Assembly: GCA_023489335.1 (NCBI GenBank) | Contig: JAMDCP010000013.1 | Location: forward strand, 23,187-87,186 | Length of the DNA: 64,000 bases | Source of the DNA: Deltaproteobacteria bacterium | GTDB taxonomy: Bacteria > SZUA-79 > Acidulodesulfobacterales > Acidulodesulfobacteraceae | Direction: 5' to 3' | The notes under the pieces: model-generated | Told to the model about the DNA's origin: nothing | Database searches by the model: none | What the model saw: only the letters and a program-made list of their open reading frames with translations | Translations under genes and position numbers: made by a program | Shown here: positions 1 through 9,236 of the stretch, in pieces | Layout of the letters: the number at the start of each line of letters is the position of its first letter | Numbering within the stretch: position 1 is the stretch's first letter

Positions 1-689
1 TTGAGAAGATTATGCCTTTCCAAATATTTACTATGGTTTTTGACAGCCATATTAAAAAGGTTCAGGTAATTTTCGGGATCTTTTTTAAAATTCCCCTTAA
101 TATTGGACCTGTCCCTTAAATCGCCAAAATGCAGCGTCCCCGCATTATGGCAAAGCCTTGACGGAGCCATTAGCATGATGCCGAAAGAAAAATCTTCCGA
201 TATATTAAATGCCTCTTTAGTAAAATCCTTTGCCTCCTGGATATTCGAAGGCTCTATTATAGGCATATAGGTGTGCAGGCTATACCATCTATCATCTTGT
301 TCGTTTGAACTGCTTGGCGCGCCTGGATCTGAACCTATTGCAAGTACCAGGCCTGCTTTAACGCCCGTGTAGGACAAAAATTGGGCCGGTTCGCTTGCAA
401 CATTAAGCCCGACATTTTTCATAGCGCAAAGCGACCTTATCCCTGACCATGAAGCGCCGATCGCGCCATGAAGAGAAATATGTTCATTTAAGCTAAATTC
501 CGTATATAAGTTTTCGATATTATTCTTATTTTTATCCAGCGCCGCAATAATTTCAGAGGCCGGGGTACCGGGATACATAGATGCATAGCCGATTCCGGCT
601 TCCAATGCTCCCCTGGCTATGGCTTCGTTTCCAAGTACTATACCTTTATCGCCCTGTTTTCCATTTATAAATAAATTACCCTTGCTCAT
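1..689 (-). CDS. iorA: indolepyruvate ferredoxin oxidoreductase alpha subunit, 5' part only
   Basis: The reading frame begins with ATG at 689 and runs off the left window edge, giving 229 N-terminal residues. IorA is the thiamine-diphosphate subunit of an oxygen-sensitive enzyme that oxidatively decarboxylates aryl pyruvates (or makes them from aryl-acetyl-CoA) with ferredoxin. The family N-terminus is clear: GNEAIARGALEAG near residue 20 followed by YPGTPASEI, then a NEHISLHGAIGASWSG-type pyrimidine-binding region. The remaining C-terminal ThDP and 4Fe-4S domains lie outside the window. It starts 12 bases after the MetF-like gene, so the two are probably co-transcribed. No good ribosome binding site is visible. 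Confidence 0.85.
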   Translation of the reverse strand, partial: MSKGNLFINGKQGDKGIVLGNEAIARGALEAGIGYASMYPGTPASEIIAALDKNKNNIENLYTEFSLNEHISLHGAIGASWSGIRSLCAMKNVGLNVASEPAQFLSYTGVKAGLVLAIGSDPGAPSSSNEQDDRWYSLHTYMPIIEPSNIQEAKDFTKEAFNISEDFSFGIMLMAPSRLCHNAGTLHFGDLRDRSNIKGNFKKDPENYLNLFNMAVKNHSKYLERHNLL

Positions 690-701
690 ATTTAATCGTT
701 A

Positions 702-1454
702 TTAATCTTGCGTAAATATATTAGACTTTTCATTTGATATTTTTATTATAACTCCATCCACATTTAATTCTAAATTCTTTTTTATAAATTCTTCTAAGGT
801 AGATTTTACATTAGATTCGTTGACGAATATAAAAACAGGCTTTTTTTCGGCTTTTATGTAATTAATAATATTTATATCCAGATTATCTCCAAAATAATTT
901 ATAACAAAGCTGTCAACCCCTATTTTGGAAAGTTTCTTAATTTTCAAAAAATCCACCTGCGTAGATACGCCTACCACAACCCCAAGATTGAAAAGGCTAA
1001 AATTATTTACATATTCGTTGTCCTTAAGAAGCGGGAAACCGGTTTTTATAATCGAACTTAACCCTAAAACATCTATATCGTAAACGGGTTTTGCGGCATA
1101 GAATACGGTTTTTAAAGGGTGCAAGCCTTCCGATATAATTATATCTTTAAGCCCTAACTGTTTAAGGGTTATTAAATCGGATAAGATGGCAACCCGATTT
1201 TTATCCCTCATATTAAAGGCATAAATTATGTTAAGATTATTATGCCTGTTTTTTAAATCATTACATAATAATAGAGCGTTTATTCCAAAATTCTGTTCTA
1301 TGACGACGGGATAAGATTCTATCGCCTCCCCAGGCCCGTTTAATCCAAATTTTTTACTTGTATATTTTATGCCTTCTATAAGCTTGCTTAAATTTTCTTC
1401 AAAATTTATATAGTTTTCGCCGGCAGGAGTCTCGATTTGCGGTATTATTTTCAT
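702..1454 (-). CDS. metF: MetF-like methylenetetrahydrofolate reductase, short divergent form
   Basis: A 250-residue single-domain protein resembling the catalytic barrel of 5,10-methylenetetrahydrofolate reductase, which reduces methylene-THF to methyl-THF. The MetF-like block is around residues 76-135: an NMRDKNRVAILSDL stretch matching the CRDRNR..L.SDL motif, then ISEGLHP at the T/S-G-HP position and a KPVYDIDVLGL segment matching KPVFDLDS. It is shorter than classical MetF (about 290 residues) and diverged elsewhere. The adjacent upstream gene is MetV, and MetF-MetV complexes are known in acetogens and other Wood-Ljungdahl bacteria; this context is a main support. No strong Shine-Dalgarno site precedes the ATG. 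Confidence 0.65.
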   Translation of the reverse strand: MKIIPQIETPAGENYINFEENLSKLIEGIKYTSKKFGLNGPGEAIESYPVVIEQNFGINALLLCNDLKNRHNNLNIIYAFNMRDKNRVAILSDLITLKQLGLKDIIISEGLHPLKTVFYAAKPVYDIDVLGLSSIIKTGFPLLKDNEYVNNFSLFNLGVVVGVSTQVDFLKIKKLSKIGVDSFVINYFGDNLDINIINYIKAEKKPVFIFVNESNVKSTLEEFIKKNLELNVDGVIIKISNEKSNIFTQD

Positions 1455-1528
1455 TATATCGTTGTCGTTATATTAATATCTTATATATCTTGTATTTGTA
1501 TTTTTAAATTTCTAATTTTATTTAAAAC

Positions 1529-2161
1529 TTAAATTTTTCGCTTTATTGTTCTGCTATAATCCCTTGGGCTAAATATCCGGTCAAGATTTTCTTCCTCAAA
1601 AAATTTAGACATATTTTCATACGATTTCATGAACACGCATTTGCTCTCCTCGGCAACCTCGCAGTTAATGCCGTTATGCCCTTCGCAAGGACCGTTTAAT
1701 AATCCCTTGGGGCACAGAGTGATAGTGCACACGCCGCCGGTAAAATTAAGCCTGCATTCATCACATCCGCCGCACAGGGCATTATATTCCCCGATATGCT
1801 CCGTTTGGGCAATATACCTGCTATCGACTCCGGTTACAACCTTTTTACCCGTATACTCGCCTATGGTTTGAACCCCGGTCCCGCATGATAACACTAAAAT
1901 TGCTTCGGTATCCGCGAGTTCGTCCTCGACAAAACGAATATCTTCCTTTAAAACCCTTTTGTCGCAAGGCTCATCTATCGAAATCGTAAATGGAACCTCT
2001 TTGCCCGCATTGAGCAAGTGTTTTTCCATTTCCTTAACCTCTTTGCTTCCCCCTGTTAAACAAACGGAAGCGCAGGAGGCGCAACCTACAATGCCGATCC
2101 TTTTATATTTATTTAATGCCTCGTCTATCTCTTTAGCATCTTTCTTTTCAGTTAAAAACAT
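1529..2161 (-). CDS. metV: MetV-like protein (methylenetetrahydrofolate reductase C-terminal domain family)
   Basis: A cysteine-rich protein of about 210 residues. It has an N-terminal GIVGCASCASVCLTGG block, a LSCGTGVQTI block, and a C-terminal cluster with CGGCDEC, CTITLCPKG, GPCEG and a further Cys. These match the MetV/MTHFR_C family, a metal or Fe-S binding partner of short MetF proteins. I place the start at the ATG at 2161, nine bases after an AGAGG site; an in-frame TTG three codons upstream also exists. It precedes the MetF-like gene and iorA on the same strand, which suggests a one-carbon and ferredoxin-linked operon. Confidence 0.8.
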   Translation of the reverse strand: MFLTEKKDAKEIDEALNKYKRIGIVGCASCASVCLTGGSKEVKEMEKHLLNAGKEVPFTISIDEPCDKRVLKEDIRFVEDELADTEAILVLSCGTGVQTIGEYTGKKVVTGVDSRYIAQTEHIGEYNALCGGCDECRLNFTGGVCTITLCPKGLLNGPCEGHNGINCEVAEESKCVFMKSYENMSKFFEEENLDRIFSPRDYSRTIKRKI

Positions 2162-2200
2162 GGCATACAACCTCTACGATAATATATAATATATTTAAAA

Positions 2201-3298
2201 CTAAGGCATGCTTGACAGCCTGACCTTAACAAACCTGACACTTTTGCCTCTATGCACCTTAAGAACGATAACCTGTCCGGGGGCAAATGTATTTATAAGC
2301 TCTTCGAGGCGGGAAAACGAATAAACCTTTTTGCCGTTTATCCTTGTTATAATATCTCCGCCGACTACATAAGTAATGTTTTTCATTGCGATTATCCTAT
2401 CCCCTGCCACAAGGCCGGCTTTAAAAGCGGGACTCCCGGGAAAAACCTTCTCGACTAAAAGCCCCTTTTTAACATCCTTGATATCGAGAAGCGTGGAAAG
2501 GCTTTCGGTTAATTTTATCGCTTCTATTCCAAGCCACGGCCTTATTACCCTTCCATATTTAATTAATTGCGGTATATTACTTTTTGCAAGATTTATAGGA
2601 ATGGCAAACCCGATATTTTGAGCATTGTTTGCAAGCTTTGCGGTATTTATGCCGATAACATGCCCTTTATAATTTACTAATGGTCCGCCCGAATTACCGG
2701 GGTTAATTGACGCATCCGTTTGTATTATGTTTCCGTAAAATCTTGCCGAAGGAAAAAAAAGGGATCTTTTAAGGCCGCTAATAATTCCGGTGGTGACGGT
2801 TTGATAAAGATTATAAGGGTTACCGATAGCCATAACCCGTTCGCCGACCCTTAACTTGTTGGAATCTCCCAGAACTAAGGGGATTATTGTTTTACCGTCA
2901 GGGTTAATATGAATAACGGCTATATCGGATAAGGGGTCCGTTCCTACAACGCTTGCTCTTATATCCTTATATTTTAAAAAGCTTATATAAATTTTGCCCG
3001 CGTTTCCGATAACATGAAAATTAGTAAGAATATCCCCGTTCTTGCTTATAAAAAACCCCGTGCCGATGTCTTCTTCCGGCATTATGGCGCCGTTTTTAAG
3101 CCTTGCGACTCCTAAAACCTCGACATGTACAACGCTTGGTTTAACCTTATTAAAAAGCCGTTCAATAATGGAACCGCCTTTACTTTTATTATTATGGTAA
3201 GCATAAGACTGTTTTACAAATAAATTACCAGTTAGAACCGTAAAAAAAACCAAAATTAATATTGGAAAACCATGCTTATGCAGCCTCCGAAAAAGCAT
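2201..3298 (-). CDS. HtrA/DegP-family trypsin-like serine protease with one PDZ domain
   Basis: A 365-residue exported protease. Residues 10-30 form a hydrophobic signal or anchor segment. The S1C catalytic triad is visible: His95 in TNFHVIG, Asp125 in DPLSDIAVI and Ser203 in the GNSGGPL motif. A single PDZ domain follows at about residues 255-360 (RPWLGIEAI, then SPAFKAGLVAGD and a GKKV block). One PDZ domain fits the DegS/HhoA-like group. Such proteases act in envelope protein quality control. The start overlaps the end of the upstream gene by 23 bases, so translation is probably coupled. Confidence 0.9.
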   Translation of the reverse strand: MLFRRLHKHGFPILILVFFTVLTGNLFVKQSYAYHNNKSKGGSIIERLFNKVKPSVVHVEVLGVARLKNGAIMPEEDIGTGFFISKNGDILTNFHVIGNAGKIYISFLKYKDIRASVVGTDPLSDIAVIHINPDGKTIIPLVLGDSNKLRVGERVMAIGNPYNLYQTVTTGIISGLKRSLFFPSARFYGNIIQTDASINPGNSGGPLVNYKGHVIGINTAKLANNAQNIGFAIPINLAKSNIPQLIKYGRVIRPWLGIEAIKLTESLSTLLDIKDVKKGLLVEKVFPGSPAFKAGLVAGDRIIAMKNITYVVGGDIITRINGKKVYSFSRLEELINTFAPGQVIVLKVHRGKSVRFVKVRLSSMP

Positions 3299-4505
3299 TT
3301 TTAACCCCCCTCCACTGTTTAGCCTGATGCATAAAGGCTTCCAATCTAAGCATTAAATTAGTGCTTTCCTGTCCATCGAACCACAAATTTATCCATGGAA
3401 AATTATTAAGGTCTTCCCTGAATTTTTTTGAAATGGTTTGAACGATAGATCCCGGCATACAGTGAAAAGGATGAATGCTGACGACCCCTGAATATCCCTT
3501 TTTTGCAAAATCAATCGATTCGCCCACCGTCAGAATAGCTTCCCCGCCCAGCGATAAATCGAGATATTTCCTTGCATAGGAAAGTATTTCCTTGATGTCT
3601 GTTTCTTTATGGTTCCTGAGCAGCCTTTTAAAAGGCTTGAACATGTTCGCCTCATCCTTTTTTTGGTAATAATTTACAAGGAAACTTAAAAAGATATCCT
3701 TTACTTTCTTACTTTTAAATGCATTTACGGCATATTCATGCGTGGTAAAAGTTATCCACTTGTAAGTAGGAACGACAGAAACTTCCCCTCCCAGCGCTTC
3801 TATCTTTTCCGTCGTAAAATTATTCGTAAATTTATTTAATCTTAAAAATATCTCGCCGACGACGCCTATAAGCGGCCTATTCTCATCTTTTCTTGGAATT
3901 TCCTCAAATTTTTTGGCGCATATTTTCATTGCATCATATATATCATTTCCTTTTTCTATCGCATTAACTACTAAATTTATGCATTCCTTATAGGCCGATA
4001 CGGTATCGCCTTTGTTGGTTTCATAAGGCCTGACCCTGTATAGGGCTTTTTCTAAAGTATCTATGGCAAGGCAGCCCTGCCAGGCAACCCTTCTGAAAAG
4101 AACAGCCTTATCCCCGACAAAATCAGTATATGATTTCTTGGCGCTTGGAACTAAAAATTCAACTTCATTATATCCCATATTATCTAATACTAGCTCATGA
4201 AGCCTGTTATACTGGCCAAATTTACACGGCCCCGGCGAGGTGGGCATAAAAAAGGCGGATCTTTTGGCGTCAAAACCCGGTTTCTCAATAACTTTTATAA
4301 TATCCCCCGTGGTCACGAAACACGGCATACATTCGTTACCGTTAGTAAATTTAAGGCCAAAATCTAGCGTTGATTCATCCGGCTCGTCCATGACTTCGGA
4401 ATCTACGCCGCATCTTCTAAATGCCGCGCTTAAAGCATAGGCAGCGTCCGACATATACGGTATATAAACCTTTTTATTAAAATTACTTGTATTTGTGTGG
4501 TGCAT
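3276..4505 (-). CDS. 2-hydroxyacyl-CoA dehydratase-related protein (COG3581-like)
   Basis: A 409-residue protein starting at ATG after a good AAGGAG site. It resembles the predicted nucleotide- or Fe-S-binding proteins related to 2-hydroxyacyl-CoA dehydratase activases (COG3581/DUF2229 relatives). Conserved cysteines appear in NECMPC (near residue 55), GPCKFGQY (near 97) and HPFHCMPGS (near 350), as expected for a [4Fe-4S]-binding dehydratase-like fold. The substrate cannot be deduced. Members usually sit next to a COG1924-type activase and a COG3580 partner, and neither is in this window. The neighbouring upstream gene is divergent. Confidence 0.7.
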   Translation of the reverse strand: MHHTNTSNFNKKVYIPYMSDAAYALSAAFRRCGVDSEVMDEPDESTLDFGLKFTNGNECMPCFVTTGDIIKVIEKPGFDAKRSAFFMPTSPGPCKFGQYNRLHELVLDNMGYNEVEFLVPSAKKSYTDFVGDKAVLFRRVAWQGCLAIDTLEKALYRVRPYETNKGDTVSAYKECINLVVNAIEKGNDIYDAMKICAKKFEEIPRKDENRPLIGVVGEIFLRLNKFTNNFTTEKIEALGGEVSVVPTYKWITFTTHEYAVNAFKSKKVKDIFLSFLVNYYQKKDEANMFKPFKRLLRNHKETDIKEILSYARKYLDLSLGGEAILTVGESIDFAKKGYSGVVSIHPFHCMPGSIVQTISKKFREDLNNFPWINLWFDGQESTNLMLRLEAFMHQAKQWRGVKNAFSEAA

Positions 4506-4738
4506 ATAATCTCCTTAAAGATATTGCCATTAGTTTAACGCATAATTCTTTGTATTATCTTATTCATTTATACTATAACATTATAATAAAGTCAAATTAG
4601 CGCCGTTGCCCAAACCCCGATAAATTATATTTTCAAGCGCTTCGAATTCATATCCCTTGAAAATATTCTTTCTTTTTATTACAATTTAATGGCTTCGATA
4701 AAGTTGAACTAAGTAATTCATAAATTGTAATTCATAAA

Positions 4739-4766
4739 TTCACCTCCGCCCGATACTTGATATAAT
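4739..4766 (+). promoter_or_regulatory. predicted sigma-70 promoter of the lipid kinase-like gene
   Basis: A perfect TATAAT (4761-4766) follows a TTCACC -35-like hexamer (4739-4744) with a 16-base spacer. Only seven bases separate the -10 box from the ATG at 4774, and no Shine-Dalgarno sequence is present. The mRNA would therefore begin at or next to the start codon. The -35 match is modest. Confidence 0.45.
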
Positions 4767-4773
4767 AAATTAA

Positions 4774-5736
4774 ATGATTTTAAAGAAAGCCTTAATTATT
4801 TATAACCCAAAGTCGGGGCGGTTTTCCGAAGATAAACTGTCTTATATCTTAAATTTTTTCAAAAATAGGAATATCCTGATATACGCTTTAAATATGATAG
4901 AAAGGCCTATCAAAAAAAATCTGGCAAATTTTTTTGATATGGTTTTAGTGGCCGGAGGAGACGGAAGTTTAAATTATGTTATAAATAATTTAATCTTCAC
5001 GGATATTCCTATCGCCCATTTACCCATGGGGACGGTCAATCTTTTTGCCTTAGAAAACAAAACCCCTTACTCTTTAGCTCAAGCGCTTAATGAAATCGTA
5101 TATAGATATAAACCTGTGAAAATCAAACTGGGGAAGGCTAACGAGCAGTATTTTATCGCTATGACAGGAATCGGCCTCGATGCCTTTATCGTTAAAAATA
5201 TGGAAGAAAAAATAAGAAAGAGCAAGAAAAGAATATACAATAATTCTATAAAATATCTTAACTACATATTTAACATAATTAAAATAAGCAAAAATTATAA
5301 ATTTTACGACTTATCCTTAGATATAATACATAGTGATAATACCGAAGATTCTAACGCTTATCGTTTTGAAAGGTGGGAACGGTGCTCTGCCAAAGAGATT
5401 ATTGTTTCGAATATAAGATACTATGGCGGACCCTTTAAAGTATTTCCTAAAAATTCACCGTTAAACGATAAGTTCGATATAAGATTGATAAAGAATGTAA
5501 ATAACCGGACCGATACTATTTGTTCTATACTGAAATCACTGACGCTTTACAAAAGATATGAAGATAACCCCGATTTTTACATAAAGGCAAATAAAATCTA
5601 CATATCATCTCTGGACCCGGCGGAAAATGAAAAAATATATTACCAGTGCGACGGAGAATTTGCAGGAACGCTTCCGGTAGAAATAGAAAAGGTGGATAAT
5701 GCGATAACTATGCTTGTAAATCCAGCCACCTTTTAG
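4774..5736 (+). CDS. diacylglycerol/lipid kinase family protein (YegS/DagK-like)
   Basis: A 320-residue protein with the DAG-kinase catalytic domain: IYNPKSG at residues 9-15, the nucleotide-binding GGDGS at 61-65 and GTVNLFA at 86-92, a variant of the usual GT-ND-A motif. A C-terminal all-beta domain follows with the family's GPF.VFP.....D..FDIRLI pattern and a YQCDGE segment. Family members phosphorylate diacylglycerol, sphingoid bases or other lipids with ATP. Which lipid is used cannot be read from the sequence. It stands alone between divergent genes. Confidence 0.85.
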   Translation: MILKKALIIYNPKSGRFSEDKLSYILNFFKNRNILIYALNMIERPIKKNLANFFDMVLVAGGDGSLNYVINNLIFTDIPIAHLPMGTVNLFALENKTPYSLAQALNEIVYRYKPVKIKLGKANEQYFIAMTGIGLDAFIVKNMEEKIRKSKKRIYNNSIKYLNYIFNIIKISKNYKFYDLSLDIIHSDNTEDSNAYRFERWERCSAKEIIVSNIRYYGGPFKVFPKNSPLNDKFDIRLIKNVNNRTDTICSILKSLTLYKRYEDNPDFYIKANKIYISSLDPAENEKIYYQCDGEFAGTLPVEIEKVDNAITMLVNPATF

Positions 5737-5754
5737 AAGCATTGGTACGAGCAA

Positions 5755-6705
5755 CTATGTTGTTCTACTTTCTATAAATTGATTATCTGGCAGTATATTA
5801 TTTTCTATCCACTTCAAGGTAAGTTCAACAAAAGCTGAAGTAGCAGGAGGAAGGTCTGAAAACGGCATTATAGACGCAAGACCTATTCTGCGTTTTAATA
5901 TTGGTTCAAGCGGCAAAATTTTCACATTTGGTATATATTCAGGTAATGCAAATTTTGGCATTATAGCTATTCCCAACCCTTCTTTAATCATAGCCAGCAG
6001 TGTTCCGGTATTGCTTACTTTGTATTTCCACGGCGGAAGTTTTCCTGTTGCCGATTTGAAAGCTTTTTTTACTAAAATCTGGCAGTTGCTGTTCCATGTT
6101 ATCATCATGGGATATTTGGTTAATTCCTCAATGCTGATTGAATTTTGAGCCGCCAAAGTATGGGTTTCAGGTAAAACCACTACCATATCGTCGGAGATTA
6201 TAGGAATTGTTTCAAGCATATCGCACGGGAATGTAATAAACCCTATATCTATCGTGCGGGATACAATCCAATCCCTTATCTCTCCTTCCGTTCCTTCAAA
6301 TATTTTTAAATTAATTTTAGGATATTTTAATTTAAATAAACGCATTATTCCTGGAAGAAAATTAATGGAAACACCTCCGAAACTTCCAATTTTCACCTGT
6401 CCTGTTTGTAGTTTCAACGAAGCGCTAACTTCCTGTTTTATATACTCCATATTTGCTACAATCGAGCGTGCGTATTTGAGTACTTTAATACCTGTTTCCG
6501 TGGGGTAAACCCCATCTTTTCCCCGCTGAATGAGTTTTATACCTAATTCAGACTCTAGATCCGCTATTGAGTGGCTTACCGCAGATTGCGTAATATAAAG
6601 TTCTTCTGCCGCTATAGAAAATTTTTTTAATTCAATAATTTTGATTAAAATTATTAATTGATTTAATGTCATGAGTTTTTTCTCATATTTATGAATACTA
6701 TTCAT
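5755..6705 (-). CDS. LysR-family transcriptional regulator
   Basis: A 316-residue LTTR. The N-terminal winged helix-turn-helix covers about residues 12-72 (FSIAAEELYITQSAVSHSIA, then LE.ELG.KL..R). The C-terminal substrate-binding domain contains the VKIGSFGGVSINFLP start typical of the CysB/CysL-like group. The start could also be Met12, which begins the conserved TLNQL segment. It is divergent from an EamA transporter across an 82-base gap, the classical layout for an LTTR controlling its neighbour. The effector is unknown. Confidence 0.9.
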   Translation of the reverse strand: MNSIHKYEKKLMTLNQLIILIKIIELKKFSIAAEELYITQSAVSHSIADLESELGIKLIQRGKDGVYPTETGIKVLKYARSIVANMEYIKQEVSASLKLQTGQVKIGSFGGVSINFLPGIMRLFKLKYPKINLKIFEGTEGEIRDWIVSRTIDIGFITFPCDMLETIPIISDDMVVVLPETHTLAAQNSISIEELTKYPMMITWNSNCQILVKKAFKSATGKLPPWKYKVSNTGTLLAMIKEGLGIAIMPKFALPEYIPNVKILPLEPILKRRIGLASIMPFSDLPPATSAFVELTLKWIENNILPDNQFIESRTT

Positions 6706-6787
6706 TTGATTTATAGACTATTTATATATTAACATAATTTTAAATTAAATAAAAAAATATGGATATTATTTTAAATATTAGTGGGGG

Positions 6788-7708
6788 ATGGCTTTGATAA
6801 ATCGTTTAAAGTTTATTATATTGATTATATTATCCACGGCGCTGATGGGGTCAGCTTTTTCAGTAATTAAAATGGGTGATATGTATGCATCGCCGTTATT
6901 GTTTGCAGCGATACGTTTCATTCTGGCGGGACTGCTTTTGGCTTTCATTGTCGGAATTATGCGAATGCCTCACCCGGAGCATCTGCGCGAGTGGTTTTAC
7001 ATTGCGGTAATCGGGTTTTTTCAAACCACAGGGGTTTTTGGAGCTATTTTTTTGAGTTTGCGCACCATCACCGCAGGAGAATCATCTATTTTAATATTTA
7101 TAAACCCTATATTAGTTGTTTTATTTAGTGCATTTATCGGCATACAGTATCGTTGGCTGCAGTGGATTGGGGTGATTATCGGTTTTATCGGCGTCGTAAT
7201 ACTAATCGGATTTCATCCTTATTATCAAGTAGGCGTGTGGATAGCACTATCTGGAGCAGTATTTTGGGCAATAACCACATTGTTGGTTAAGCGGTTGAGC
7301 AGTTTTATAAACATTTGGGTGCTTACTGCTTATCAAATGCTGATTGGAGGAATATTATTACTCTTTATCAGTGAAATTTTTGGACATCCGTATGTTGTTT
7401 TCAATGTTTCATTTGTTCTAATTGTTCTTTGGCTTGCTATTATGAGCTCCATCGTGCAATTTGGAATCTGGTTTTATTTAATTCAAAAAAACGATCCCGG
7501 AAAGGTTAGCTCTTTTTTATTTTTAGCTCCGCTGTTCGGAGTTTTGTCAGGATTAATTTTATTACGCGAACCAGTTACTTTGGAAATAATTATAGGCGGC
7601 CTTTTTATTTTTGCAGGTATAATTCTTGTTAATCGACCCGAATCTCGCCGACTCATGCTGGAAAAAGCGGAAGAGAAAGCGGAAATGGAAACAGAAGGCA
7701 ACCCTTAA
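6788..7708 (+). CDS. DMT-superfamily EamA-type transporter
   Basis: A 306-residue integral membrane protein with ten hydrophobic segments arranged as two EamA repeats (about residues 8-143 and 155-287). The N-terminal repeat has the usual LMGSAFSVIKMG pattern. Such carriers export amino acids, nucleosides or drugs, or take up metabolites; the substrate is not predictable here. The start is supported by a GGGGG run just before the ATG. It is divergent from the LysR gene, and the pair looks like a self-contained regulated cassette possibly acquired as a unit. Confidence 0.85.
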   Translation: MALINRLKFIILIILSTALMGSAFSVIKMGDMYASPLLFAAIRFILAGLLLAFIVGIMRMPHPEHLREWFYIAVIGFFQTTGVFGAIFLSLRTITAGESSILIFINPILVVLFSAFIGIQYRWLQWIGVIIGFIGVVILIGFHPYYQVGVWIALSGAVFWAITTLLVKRLSSFINIWVLTAYQMLIGGILLLFISEIFGHPYVVFNVSFVLIVLWLAIMSSIVQFGIWFYLIQKNDPGKVSSFLFLAPLFGVLSGLILLREPVTLEIIIGGLFIFAGIILVNRPESRRLMLEKAEEKAEMETEGNP

Positions 7709-7752
7709 ATATAAGATTTATTTTATTGCCACCCCCCTCCCCCGCTTGCATT

Positions 7753-7871
7753 GGCGGTTTTATTTTAAAGAATAACCGGAGGCAAACCGCCTCAGATTTA
7801 TGATATTTTTGAAATATCCTTGATTTCGCTTCTTTGTCAGCAAAGGAAGCGGGGTTCGGGGCAAAGCCCCG
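7753..7871. repeat. cluster of intergenic hairpins between convergent genes
   Basis: Three inverted repeats lie in the gap between the EamA gene and glcF. They are GGCGGTTT/AAACCGCC (arms 7753-7760 and 7784-7791), GCTTCTTTG/CAAAGGAAGC around a 4-base loop (7828-7850, one bulge), and CGGGGC-AAA-GCCCCG (7857-7871). They probably act as bidirectional terminators or are REP-like debris. No poly-T tract follows on either strand. Confidence 0.5.
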
Positions 7872-7909
7872 ATATAATGCTATATTACACTACTCCTGTA
7901 AATCCAGCC

Positions 7910-9181
7910 TCATTCCTTTAAACTCTGTGCATAAATGCTTATTAAGTGATTTACGGGTATGCCCTGTTGCTCCTTTAAAATGCCCCTTTGATCGCTCAAA
8001 GAAAACATGCATCCGGAACAGGACGTCAAAATGTTTTGCGGGAAGGCTTCTTTAATTTCTTCAAACTTTAGCCTCGTAATCTCTTTGGACAAATCGTAAT
8101 GCCTTATATTGAACATACCCCCATTGCCGCAGCAATAGTTATGTTTCAACGGCTTTAATTTTAAACCCGCAATTTTATCCACAATCAAGCCCGCTTCCCC
8201 AATTAAACCTTCATTATAAGAGGACGGCTTAAACTCGGGTGAATTTAAAAGATGGCAGGGTATATGAAATACCGCATCGGTTTCCTTTTGTAATTCCCCC
8301 GCTTTTATATCGATACCTTTTTTTTCCAGTACTTTAAAAAATGACCAGATATTAAGCAATTTTTTAGAAAAATTTAAAACTTCGCTATAACCTTCGTCAT
8401 TTTTATTAAAATATAGCGGATAAAGTTTATTTACGGAGTAAGAACAGGATGCGCATGAAGTAACTATATAGTCTATATCTTGAGCCTTAAAGGCATTTGC
8501 ATTATTCAAAGCAAGGTCTTTAAAGGAACTTATATCCCCGCTCGATATAAAAGGCAGTCCGCAGCAACCCTGCATTTGCGGAACAAAGACCGAAACCCCG
8601 TTTTTTACCAAAGACGCTACCGTGTCGGCGGATATTTGAGGATATATGCTATTAAATACGCAACCGCTAAAATAACCCGCCCTGATTTCCTCTCTTTTGC
8701 CGCCCGCGCCGTTGCGGTCCGCTTTAAACCGGTAATTTCTGGCCGAGATAAAGGCTTTGCCCTGAGGATTTGGGACAAATCGCCTGTTAAGCTGGTTTAT
8801 AATTGGAATGTTTGCAATTTTTAAGGCGGATTTTAATAAAATTTTCCTTTTATTTTTCAGGGCTTTAAGCGCTATTGCGCCGAGGGAAAATTTATTATCC
8901 TGAAGCTCATTTAATTTAATCCTTTCATTTATTATCAAGTCCCCTATTTTAACATCGTTAGGGCAAATATTAACGCATCTTCCGCATAAAAGGCAGGTGG
9001 ACATGGCTTCTGCCACCTTTGAAACCTTTAAGGGCAGCACGTCATTGTTATCGGTTAAAATTAACCGAACCCTGCCCCTTGGACTGTAAAACTCGTTTAG
9101 GCTAATCCTGTATGTCGGACAAACCGGCAGGCATTTGCCGCAGTGGACGCAATTCAGATAACTTATATCTTTGTCTTCCAA
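7910..9181 (-). CDS. glcF: glycolate/D-lactate oxidase iron-sulfur subunit (GlcF-like)
   Basis: A 423-residue Fe-S protein. Two 4Fe-4S motifs are present near the N-terminus: Cys11, 14, 17 and 21 (CVHCGKCLPVCP), and CLLCGRCVNICP near residue 66. Two CCG-type cysteine-rich domains follow (SGCVFN, GCCGLP, then NYCCGNGG and SCSGC), as in GlcF and LutA-like subunits. It passes electrons from the flavin subunit to a membrane acceptor. The start is a TTG placed nine bases after AAGGAG. It lies downstream of glcD in the same direction, so the two form a two-subunit hydroxyacid dehydrogenase; the substrate could be glycolate or D-lactate. Confidence 0.85.
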   Translation of the reverse strand: MEDKDISYLNCVHCGKCLPVCPTYRISLNEFYSPRGRVRLILTDNNDVLPLKVSKVAEAMSTCLLCGRCVNICPNDVKIGDLIINERIKLNELQDNKFSLGAIALKALKNKRKILLKSALKIANIPIINQLNRRFVPNPQGKAFISARNYRFKADRNGAGGKREEIRAGYFSGCVFNSIYPQISADTVASLVKNGVSVFVPQMQGCCGLPFISSGDISSFKDLALNNANAFKAQDIDYIVTSCASCSYSVNKLYPLYFNKNDEGYSEVLNFSKKLLNIWSFFKVLEKKGIDIKAGELQKETDAVFHIPCHLLNSPEFKPSSYNEGLIGEAGLIVDKIAGLKLKPLKHNYCCGNGGMFNIRHYDLSKEITRLKFEEIKEAFPQNILTSCSGCMFSLSDQRGILKEQQGIPVNHLISIYAQSLKE

Positions 9182-9236
9182 TTAATAAAACTCCTTTATA
9201 GAAAAACTAGAGGGCGACGGACATGCGATATTTAAT

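Noticed and set aside
8480..8824. Open frame on the plus strand inside glcF
   Set aside because: It is antisense to a clearly real Fe-S subunit gene and has no protein-like motif; treated as a shadow frame.
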